A stretch of DNA of 64,000 bases from Cryptomeria japonica (taxonomy: Eukaryota; Streptophyta; Pinopsida; Cupressales; Cupressaceae): contig NC_081412.1 in assembly GCF_030272615.1 (NCBI RefSeq), positions 339,504,870 through 339,568,869 of the forward strand, read 5' to 3'. The notes under the pieces were generated by a model, which did no database searches, was not told the DNA's origin, and saw only the letters and a program-made list of their open reading frames with translations. This document shows positions 55,511-64,000 of this stretch, one piece after another. Each line of letters starts with the position of its first letter. The stretch's first letter is position 1. A program made the translations under genes and the position numbers.

Positions 55511-57263
55511 AAAGAGATTGAAAGCATAAAATTACTTTAAGAAAATCAAAAGTGACAAACATTTAAAAACTAGGCCCGTGTCCCTCAGCCGTTTTATCCA
55601 AAAAATAAAACCTTCAAAAAAGCAACTGCTACAAGTAGGAATTTGATGACTGGATCTCTTTAATTGTGATGAACAGTTCGTTCTGAAACATGGTGAATCT
55701 TTCGAAGAAAACTGAAACTGTAGGTCTTGTTGTTGATGGATCCATGAAAATTACCTCCTTTGCTGATACCAAACCTCTGAAAGCCCTAGTTGTTCCTCCT
55801 TTGGATGGTTGAAACCTGTTTCACCCACAAATCCGCATCAGGTTCCTTCAAACACTAGGTGGCTGAGAAAACCATATAATTTAGTTTGATGATCAGTGAA
55901 AATCCCTCATAACACCTGAAAATCTCCAGATAAACCCTAGTATTTGCAAGAAGTTATTGAAAAGCTGTTTCAAACCTTGACAACATTTTGGAGGAATTAC
56001 AAATTTGACGAAACCTTTAAACTGTTACAAACTGATTAAAGATGAAAGGTTGGTCATCAGTTTTCAGAGCTTCTTGAGATGCTTTTCCATGGTCAAAATG
56101 AAAGAGCTTTCTTGGAATCATTGCCAGGACTGAAGTGTTAGATTGACTAGTTTCAACACGAGCTATATACCATTTAAGAGAGAAAGGGTTTCAACATCAA
56201 GTAACAATTTTTACATTAATGGCAAATGCCAAGGAAGAATTAGATCACTTAAGTGATTCAAAAATCAAAATTTCACTTAATTAGCACATAAGAATGAAGA
56301 ATTAGAAGAAAAGTGCATTTTATTTCATTTAGTGATCAAACTCAACATGAAATTAGAATGAAAAAGTGACTTAATTTTAGACATTAAGTGAAAAGGGATG
56401 CATAGGATGACTTGCATGACTCAAATGTCAAAAATGTCACTTGCAAAGCATGGCAAAACTGTGTCATACCCTCCAAGAGCTCCTAAGTTCACTGTGTCAA
56501 AGTGAAAACTTGAAAAGGTCATCCATAGTGCTCAAATGTACCACTAGGAGGTAGGATAACAAGTTGTCAATGAGAAATTAGAAGAAGAAAGTAGTGGTTC
56601 TCTGAGCTTTTGGGATGGGGGGACACAGGGATGGGTTTTTGGGGTGGCAATTGTTTTTGCCAAAAATTAGGGGATGGCAGGGGAATGGCTCTGCACTTGT
56701 GTAATGCAAAAACCGAAATGTACAATATTAAATAGTAAATACGTAATTGAGAATATGGTATAGTAATTGATCAATGGTAACAATAAGCTATACTAGATAA
56801 ACAATGCCCATTGTTAAGTTCTGAATCAAATTATGCTCATTTGAATATCAATGATTGTAGTAGCTGACAGTTGAAATCCATTACAAATGAGCTGAACTTT
56901 CAAACTACCGACTAGAGTCTAGCATATGTGTCCACCATTATTTGCTGTTTACGGATGGCATTTTTACCTACAAAATATACCTGTTGGCAGTTTGGATTGA
57001 CTCATCATATCCTTCCACATGGTGACACCAATGCACTGTTGATGGTAAACTCTTACCAGATTCTTTGAAAACTTGTATTGCAATATGTTTACTCTTTACA
57101 GAAAAATAATTGTGACACTGTTTTGAAAATGAAATTTAAATCAATGCAACATTGTACCACTGATATAACAGAGGAGTCGTGTGCCTTAGTATAGCACGTG
57201 AAGGCCCAACAACAGCGCTGTAATGTTTATACTCACTGTATGAGCATAGAAAGAAAGCGTCAT
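55511..57263. other. Intron sequence; short GGGG-rich hAT end fragment
   Basis: Nothing coding. At about 56,605-56,700 a G-rich piece (GGGATGGGGGGACA, GGGGATGGCAGGGG) resembles one end of the GGGGACG hAT family, without a visible partner end or target duplication. Confidence 0.4.
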
Positions 57264-57540
57264 ATCAGACTGCTGTTGTTTCAGAAATCTACCTGGCCAA
57301 ATAATGTAAGGGTAATTTCTGCTCTGTTTTGCAACATTTTAAGGTCCAGCAATAGCAGTAGCTGAATCATTATGGAAGTCATTGTGTTTTGCAACATTAT
57401 ATCAGTCTGATGTTTGTTCAAAAATATACCTGGCCAAATGGAAGGGTGATTCGTGTTGTGTTTTGCAACAAACCTAAGGTCCAGCAGTAGCAGTAGCTGA
57501 ATCATTATGCTAGTCATTGTATGAAATGCAAAGTGTAATA
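57264..57540. repeat. Tandem duplication, period about 135-137 bp, 2 copies
   Basis: The blocks ACCTGGCCAAAT and TCCAGCA(A/G)TAGCAGTAGCTG appear at 57291/57428 and 57345/57480. Confidence 0.85.
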
Positions 57541-57704
57541 TCATAATCCTGATGTGGGCATCGTAATCCACATAGCCAGTTGCCCAAAAAGAGAGTAATT
57601 GCTGCTGTAGGTATCTTGTGAAGGATTAAGATCATTAAGAAGATCATCATACTCATTGAATGAGTTGAATCCTTGTGCAATATTGTTCTTATGGTGATTT
57701 TAGC

Positions 57705-58060
57705 TATGCTCCACCATGTTTCCAAGATGGGGACGGCAGGGGACAGCAGGATGTGTTTCCAGTACAAGATTCTTTTGGCTATCTTTTAGGGGATGTGACT
57801 ATTAAAAAAAAAAGGAAATCTTTACAAACATAAAGAAATTTCAAACATTCATTTGATAACATTGATAAAGCATTCATCATAGACATTTTAGAAGCTCAAT
57901 ACATTACATTAGACTTGATTTGAGGTTTCACATGAGAATTGACAAATGGATAAACAAAAATTAAATGTCTTCATTGTTAATGTGCATGCATATTATATAA
58001 GAATTACAACAAAATGCCCAAAGGCTGCTGAAAGCTGTATGTTAATTACTGCTGAAAGCT
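57705..58060. mobile_element. Fragment of the GGGGACG hAT family next to a GET4 exon
   Basis: The G-rich start (TTTCCAAGATGGGGACGG) and following sequence (AAATTTCAAACATTCAT, later AAAATGCCCAAAGGCT) match the element at 22405-23400 in the same order. The other end is missing, so it is truncated. It lies 120 bp or so before the exon at 58180. Confidence 0.7.
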
Positions 58061-58179
58061 TGGCCTGTATAACATACCTAGAAATTCAGTATGTTTATGT
58101 AGAACTTGTCTTTTATTTCTTCCCTGTTTCTTTATCTACTGTGATTTTTGATGCAACTGTTGAAATTAAAAAATAACAG

Positions 58180-58261
58180 GTTACATGTGGTGCTGAGCTG
58201 GCTCTTTTATTTGTGGAGACTCTGATAAAAGCTAAAATACCATACACACGGGAAGCACTCG
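58180..58261 (+). CDS. GET4: GET4 exon, third in window (82 bp)
   Basis: The acceptor is AATAACAG (ends 58179), the donor GT at 58262 (GTTAGT). It reads VTCGAELALLFVETLIKAK, then IPYTREAL, plus one base (phase 1). The C-GA-LA-LFV-TL-KAK block is one of the best conserved stretches of GET4 and directly follows HG in family members, as here. The upstream exon ends in phase 0, so the frame is kept across a 9,684-bp intron. The next exon (family DRIRKI..FPR block) was not found before 64000 and must lie further right. Confidence 0.88.
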
Positions 58262-59191
58262 GTTAGTATAATCCCAGTGTGAGGACATTTTCGAAATAAT
58301 GTTTGCTTTACATGAGCTACAAAACACTGCATATGATGTAATACTATTCAGAGAATCACTGAATTTTGCTTAAGATTTCATATTTATGACACATTTTTGA
58401 ATTATATAAGGTTGGATGGGTCTGTACTAAAGCATGACTGTAATGAGAAATTTATCAAATCTGTTCAATCAGGGAATGAAATTTTTCAACTTGTAAACCT
58501 TTCATATGACAAAAATTATGGTTCTACATGGTATGCTTACAGCAGTATTATTCTTTTTAAAGATATCACTTTCGAAACTATAGAATTGCATTTTCCATCA
58601 CAAAACCTCGAGATATCTATAGTAAAAGATAAGTTTGAATTTTTGGGAAGCTGTATTATATTCAGTTTGATGGAAAGAATTATGCTATCTTAGTTGAAAC
58701 ATTTTTTTCAAACGTTTCACCAATATAATTAAGCAGAGTGTCATGGATCTATTACTAGCATCCATTCCCTGCTTGCTTCAGGAATCCATAGCCCTGGATG
58801 AATTGCCAATGTGTTGTGTATGATTCTAATGTGGTAATTGCAAGTGTCTTGAATTCGGAAGACATAAGTTTCTAAACTTAAATTTTGCTTGCTTGAGAGG
58901 GTAAGAACTCCTTGTCAGATGCTTATTAAGTTAAAAGCACAAATAAAGTAACAACGTTAATTAAACCTTGCAATCATAATGGAATTGGATATGATAGTCA
59001 ATAGAGAATAGTGCTGCCCCATCATGAGTAGATCTGGAGAGTACTTGGGGTGATGGTGAAAGGGTTACGCTTTTGAAGATCTGTTTAAACTGTAGGTTTT
59101 TAATCTTTCATTACCAATTTCTGATTCATGATTGCTTGACATCTATCTCCAGTCATGGAAAATAAATGGGATGCTTTAATTCTGAACAAGC
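58262..59191. other. GET4 intron sequence; one unassigned 98-codon frame
   Basis: The + strand frame at 58397-58693 is open but I recognise no family and see no splice context for a GET4 exon. The rest is AT-rich without features. Confidence 0.4.
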
Positions 59192-59922
59192 TGTAATGTC
59201 CTCTTTTTAGGAATACTCTAAGTTGACTGAAATTAAACAAGTAATTGAGTTTATGGAAGTACCTCTAGTAAACTGATTTCCTGCAAACACAGAATTAGAG
59301 AACTTCATAAAGTAATGCTCATGAATTCAAACACATATATTAAAGACATTAGAATGAGTGATATAGTTAGTGACTTAGTTGATCATTTATATTTGTAGAA
59401 TTAAATCATAGATGAGTTTCACATTCTTTATTCCATTTTTAATAAATTAGGATAGGCCAAGTAACCCTCAACCCTAAGCCCAAGAGCGGCGCTTCATCCC
59501 TCTTGGCCCCATATGGCCTCCTGTCATCCAGATGGGGTGGTGTACCTAGTGACTCTCACCGTTCCCCTCATCACAACCACCTCCTCTCTCAAGCCCAAGA
59601 GCAGATGCTACACCCTTGTTGGCCGCATGTTGCAGGGTTTAGGCATCCGCTATGGAGTAGTGTACATAAGAGAGACTCCCTCATAAACAATGAACCATTT
59701 GTGATATTCCGATGAAGTTATATTCATTAGTCAATTCAACTCATTAGGATAATTAATTATACTTGACATAGTTATCACAATTCCATTACATTATATTTCA
59801 TTAGTGCATTATATTAGATTGTCATCAATGATTTCTGTTAGTATTATTTGTATCAGTATTTAATTATTTGCCATCATTCATTACAATCACTACGTTGTTT
59901 CTTATATTATTAGCACTATATG
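59192..59922 (-). mobile_element. LTR fragment of the TGTAATGTCC family
   Basis: Starts TGTAATGTCCTC like the block at 48989, and shares internal words (CCCAAGAG, CCTCTTGGCCCCAT, GTGGTGTACCTAGTGA) with the reverse complement of the LTRs at 21349-26406. The right part is cut by the element starting at 59923. No second end or target duplication is visible. Confidence 0.6.
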
Positions 59923-60203
59923 TGAAAAATTGATTGCTCTAAATAATCTGATTAATTAATTATGAATATACAAGCGTATATAAAGGAATTACAAGACGAC
60001 GCTCTAAAAAGAACAAACTGTTAATGTGAACAACGAAAAAGTTAAAAAGCCTAAAACGCTAAATAAAGCTTAAAAAGCTTAAAACTAAAAAGAAAACTAT
60101 GCATTCTTATAAAAGAAGCAATAGTTGACTAATGACTAACTAAATGACCATTAATAGAACCACAAAAGAAGGTAATTGACTAAAAGAATTAATTATTCTA
60201 ATA
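59923..60203 (-). repeat. 3' LTR (left copy, 281 bp) of the minus-oriented element
   Basis: On + it starts TGAAAAATTGATTGCTC and ends ATTATTCTAATA. It matches the right copy from its start to CCATTAATAG. Confidence 0.83.
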
Positions 60204-62548
60204 CCCTCCTTTAATGGTCATTGTATCAACTAAGTACTCGACCAAAGACACTCGACAAAAGACACTGTAGGTCTTTTGATTATAAATGCAATGCGAAGAA
60301 TGTTGTTTTAACACTTTCAGATTAAATAAAACTCAGAAAATCAGAATTTGTTTCTAACTAGATTAATTAGATTAGAGATTTATAGTTTTCCAGATTTAAG
60401 CATAGCAAGGAAAGTGAATGAATAAAGACAAGACATAGTTACCGTGGGAAAACCTCCTAGGAGGAAAAACCCATCCAGAAAAGATCCTCAGATCTGATTA
60501 TGGTTTTAGATTCATATGATGATTACACACTTATCTGGAGTACAGATGTTGCTGACACAAGAAAGATGGCATAGCAGTCTACAAGATTAGCTCACTGATA
60601 GAGATCATGATTTGCAGTCCTTCTAAACTGATTTGCTGTGCATAACAAGGGTTTGCTGAGCCTTCAATGGTGTTCGCTGTCTTCTAATGATGATCTGCTG
60701 CCTTCTATGTATATGCTTATTTATATGAGGAGCAATACTTCTAACCATGTTGGCTTGCCTTGTAAAAACCTTTTAATTCATTTAATTTATTTAATGCGAA
60801 ATGGATAGGGTTGGCCCTATCATGATGGCGTGTTGGACTTGAGTGTAGCGTGGAGACTTTTAGGAGAAGCCAAGAGGTATAGGGCCTAGCCCTACACGTT
60901 GGAGAAGGGGCTAGCCCCCCCTTAGGCGGATTCCAATGTTGCCCAAGGCAATTGGAATCCATCAGCCCTAATTACAAACAACAAAGAACACACTGTTGCT
61001 ATGAAGACCCTCCTAGGATTTGCAATGTGTTAATGACCAAGAATAGTTGATTCCGGATGACTGATGTAACCTTCACACACGAATTATAGAACTGGCACAT
61101 GCAAATTATAGAAGCTCGAGACTATGCTTTTGAGGAAAAATCGGCAAACCCTTTAGCAGAAGAGTACTGAGCATTGTTTGCTCCAACAACTCCAAAACAA
61201 ACTGCAAGATACCACGGTTGTAGATGTTCGCCTCGGCAACTCCAAATGCGACCCAAAACAGATTGCAACAAAGCATGATTTTTGACGAAAAAAACCGTCA
61301 AACCCTAAGAACTTCACGAATCACAAAATCTCACGCTAATTTCGCGTATTATAGATGGTTTATGAGGAAAAAATTGAAGAAAACCAACAAACAATTTTTG
61401 AGGAAAAATTTGTGAAAACCTAGAAAATTGGATTTTACAAAGCATCGTTTTTATGGAAAAAACGATAAAAACCCAAAGATAGGAACACCCATCATAAATC
61501 CAGATACTCGAAATTCTCACGTGAACTCCATGAATTATAGATGATAATTTTTCCGAACAATTTTTGAAGAAAAAATCATGAAAACCCTAAAATGTCGCGC
61601 TACAAAACACCAGACATCATGCGGCAAAAGCCTGATTTTTGAGGAAAAATCAAGTAAAGCCTTCCCATGATTTTTTATAGAAAAAATAAAAAACCAAGAA
61701 ATAATTTTTGAAGGAAACAATTATTAAAACCAAAAAATAATTTTTCTTTGGGAAAAATCATAAAAACCCAAGTTTTTTGAAAAAAACAAGAAAATATTAG
61801 AATTCATCAAGAACCCTAGTTGCAGGTGAATCATGAAAGACAGACCAGAAAATATAGATTGTGGAAAACTCAGATTGCAAGATCCCAATCTGAAAACAAA
61901 ACCCAAAATTTCTCGCTGATGATCGTAAAAAAATCAGGGAAGACTCAGAAAAATCATGCAGAAAATTGCTAAAATCACGAAAATTGAGCAGATAAGACAA
62001 TGCCAAAAATCACATAGAGAAAAAAAAAGGCGCTGCTTTGCAAAAATGGAAATCGCGCATAGACACGGCCAAAACATCGCACAGGTTGCATAGAAGTCAT
62101 TGCCGCCCAAACCAAAAAGTCTCCGCCCAAAGATGTCGAGAAAAACGACACAGGTCGCAGTAAAACAAGCCTGCGAAAATCAAAGACCAGGAGCTGCAAA
62201 AACTCTCGTTCGAAAATTGAAAATTGCTGCCGTGTATACCAAAAATGGTGCGTGGAAACAACAGATACCGGGATAGAAGGTTGTGCGAAAAAAATAGACG
62301 TGGGTAGATGCAAAAGAAATCTCCACAACCTACGATTTTCATAGAAAACCTTGACGAATCTGCCTATTCAACCAACACGAAAACTGCAGAAATGCTAGCT
62401 CGCCCAGAAACCCTCGTTCAACGAAAAAAATACTAAAGAGTTTTTCATAAAAAAATCACTTAAAAAATAAATCTGGAAATAATATCCAGGTAGGGAGCCT
62501 TAGATTTTTTTTAAAAATTCGCCAAACTCTATAAAACCCCTTCGAACT
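60204..62548 (-). other. Internal region of the non-autonomous element
   Basis: It has no protein frame of note. The segment 61,100-62,400 is rich in TTGAGGAAAAAT-like and GCGAAAA words, the inverse of the T-rich leader of the copia at 42193-43415. Confidence 0.6.
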
Positions 62549-62560
62549 GCTCTGATACCA
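62549..62560 (-). promoter_or_regulatory. Primer-binding site, initiator Met tRNA (minus strand)
   Basis: GCTCTGATACCA on +, that is TGGTATCAGAGC on minus, touching the right LTR. Confidence 0.92.
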
Positions 62561-62797
62561 TGAAATGTTGATTGCTCAAAATAATCGGATTAATTAAATA
62601 TGAATATACAAGCGTATATAAAGGAATTACAAGACGGTGTTGTAAAAAGAGCAAACCGTTAATGTGAACAACTAAAAAGCTAAAAAGCCTAAAACGCTAA
62701 ATAAATCTTAAAAAGCTTAAAACTAAAAAGCAAACTATGCATTCTTATAAAAGAAGCAATAGTTGACTAATGACTAACTAAATGACCATTAATAGCA
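62561..62797 (-). repeat. 5' LTR (right copy), outer end lost
   Basis: Starts TGAAATGTTGATTGCTC. It matches the left copy up to ATTAATAG, after which the two diverge. Confidence 0.8.
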
Positions 62798-64000
62798 AAG
62801 AAACAAAAATTGTCCAAAATTGCCAGGACTCGGCGAGTCTCGAGCTGTGTGAGTCTCGGTGAGTCCAAGGGGCTCGGAGTTGGACTCAACGTCTTGTGTT
62901 TAGACTCGTCGAGTCTGGTGAGTCCCAACTCCTAGACTCGGTTGACGACAATGACATTTTTAAGTTTTAAAAAACAACAACTTACAATATGTTTTCAATT
63001 GATTTTTTTTGTTTGTTTATATTATGCTTTTAGCCTAAAGGTGAACTTCATTTCGTTCATTTGGCAAAATAGAAGGAGAAAGGTGAGTTGTGAGGAGAAA
63101 CAAGGGTTCATTGAAGGAAAAACAGCAAGGAGGAAGCTCAAGGTTTCGTCCATAAGTCACATTGGGGCTGCATTATACTTTCATTTGGTGCATCAAGAGT
63201 TGGAAAGGAAAAGTTTGCATCTCATTTCAAGCTTGTTGTAAGAGGTAAGATTGATATTTTGAGTTTTTTTTGTTTCTTGTAAGCATAAATTTGATTGTAA
63301 TTTGTTTGATTAATTTTGTATTCAGAATCTCATTTGAAAGTTTTACATTTTCTTCCAAAATCTAATGTAGGTAAGCCATAGGATTTGTAAATTTCTTTAA
63401 AAAAAAGAGTAGGGTTTGAAATTTTGATCAAACCCTGCATTTGTTTTTAAAAATATTTACAAACCCTACTTTAGTACCTACATTAGTTTTTAAAAAAAAA
63501 TATACAATTTTTTTGATATTAATTTATGACAATGCACAAATTCTCAAGTATTAATTTTTTTTGAATTTGTAATAATGTCTTATTGCAGCAACCTTGACTT
63601 TTTTATTTGCCTCAATTTTCACATTACAATCATACAATGTCTACTTCTAAACTCCTAGTTAGAAAGGACCCTAGTTGGAAATATCATGAAGATTTTCCCG
63701 AGCAAAAAAAAGGACAAACAAAGTGTAAATTTTGTAAAATAATATTCCATGGAGGAATATATAGATTAAAATACCATCTTGGCGGCATATCTGGCCATGA
63801 TGCCGAACCATGCACATTAGCAACTGTTGAGGCTACACGTGAGTGCTATGTGCAACTTGAAGCACTTGAAGAAAAAAGGAAATGGTGAAGAAGTAAAAGA
63901 AGGATTTGGCAGGCATTGGTTGTGTTGGAGGGCCTTGTTCCATGCCTCCATAACGTCCCAATGCTAGTTCTTCTGCTAGTGCTCATGGTCCTTACACTGC
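62798..64000 (+). mobile_element. 5' part of a BED-finger hAT transposon, running off the right edge
   Basis: A GAGTC-rich subterminal region (62,820-62,945) is followed by a non-coding first exon-like stretch, a likely intron (donor GTAAGA near 63246, acceptor TTATTGCAG ending at about 63590), and the transposase start at 63637. Its left end is near 62,798 but no target duplication can be tested because the right end is outside the window. Confidence 0.65.
63637..64000 (+). pseudogene. hAT transposase N-terminus with BED zinc finger, partial and frameshifted
   Basis: The ATG at 63637 gives DPSWKYHEDF, then KCKFC (C-x2-C), then YRLKYHLGGISGHDAEPC, the ligands of a BED finger that binds the element's own ends. 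The helical stretch VEATRECYVQLEALEEK follows. The frame stops at TGA 63886. The shifted frame continues KKEMVKK, DLAGIGCVGG and a Ser/Ala-rich linker with two TAA stops, so the gene is disrupted. The catalytic region would lie beyond 64000. Confidence 0.78.

Larger units (their letters stand above)
37547..58261 (+). other. GET4: GET4 gene, visible part: three exons and two introns of 10.8 and 9.7 kb
   Basis: Exon phases (0-2, 2-0, 0-1) chain correctly, and no exon is broken, so the gene is probably functional. Intron 37627-48416 holds a 245-bp tandem repeat, a minus-strand copia remnant, a 905-bp hAT and a full-length copia. Intron 48496-58179 holds a 6.5-kb LTR-bounded block with a SINE, and two pieces of the GGGGACG hAT family, one ending about 100-150 bp before the third exon. 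Such intron lengths are typical of gymnosperms. Confidence 0.82.
59923..62797 (-). mobile_element. Non-autonomous copia-like LTR element, minus orientation, one LTR incomplete
   Basis: A repeat of about 235 bp occurs at 59923-60203 and 62561-62797 in direct orientation. At 62549-62560 stands GCTCTGATACCA, the complement of the initiator-Met primer site, touching the right copy. At 60204-60212 CCCTCCTTT, the complement of a polypurine tract, touches the left copy. So the element runs right to left. The 2.3-kb internal part has no gag or pol. The minus-sense LTR start TATTAGAATAAT equals that of the copia at 41991, so the two may be related. The outer part of the right LTR (about 45 bp) is missing or replaced where the hAT begins. 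Confidence 0.82.

Noticed and set aside
58397-58693. 98-codon frame with YIRLDGSV, considered as a helicase exon or the next GET4 exon
   Set aside because: The rest matches neither helicases nor GET4, and there is no acceptor in the right phase.
59187-59191. Target duplication CAAGC for the LTR fragment at 59192
   Set aside because: CAAGC recurs in both LTR copies at 59,965 and 62,609 by virtue of their own sequence, without an adjoining LTR end.

Overview
This looks like nuclear DNA of a land plant with a very large, repeat-choked genome. A gymnosperm (conifer-like) is my best guess. That is inference from introns of about 10 kb in an otherwise ordinary gene, old degenerate retroelements packed inside one another, and very low gene density. 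Nothing bacterial or organellar was seen. The only conserved host gene I recognise is GET4 (the get4/TRC35 subunit of the tail-anchored-protein delivery pathway), on the + strand. Three consecutive internal coding exons lie at 37547-37626, 48417-48495 and 58180-58261, separated by introns of 10,790 and 9,684 bp. The splice phases agree at both junctions. The first exon and the 3' exons were not found and probably lie outside the window.

Left third (1-21,340): the end of an LTR retrotransposon (LTR 181-1791) is followed by a dead LINE reverse transcriptase on +. Then comes a minus-strand LINE (about 5.3-9.7 kb) split by an 858-bp hAT element with an 8-bp target duplication. A second, ORF1-only LINE lies at 9.7-11.0 kb. 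At 12,907-16,416 is a long unrecognised open frame broken only by five in-frame stops; all five read as Gln codons after one C-to-T change. A minus-strand Ty3/gypsy reverse-transcriptase remnant lies at 18.3-19.2 kb.

Middle (21,344-36,739): two nests can be solved base by base. A non-autonomous LTR element (21349-26406, duplication ATTTC) carries in its first LTR a hAT element (22121-23933, duplication CATATTAA), which itself carries another hAT (22405-23400, duplication GTGTCAAG). A larger hAT (29310-36731, duplication CCTAAATG) holds a minus-strand BED/DUF659-type transposase pseudogene. Its coding part is cut by a 3.9-kb insertion that contains a 2-kb solo LTR (32307-34318, duplication TTTGT), and its last intron received a SINE (30104-30246, 13-bp duplication).

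Right half (36.7-64.0 kb): the GET4 introns. The first holds a decayed minus-strand Ty1-copia carrying a 905-bp hAT (duplication ATAAAAAT), and a full-length but dead + strand Ty1-copia (41991-47695, duplication ACTTT). The second is mostly a 6.5-kb LTR-bounded block (48989-55505, duplication GAAAG) with a tRNA-type SINE inside. Downstream of the last exon lie another LTR fragment, a non-autonomous minus-strand copia-like element (59923-about 62797), and at the right edge the 5' end of another hAT with a BED zinc finger. Coordinates of elements with target duplications were read directly. Unbounded remnants have approximate limits.
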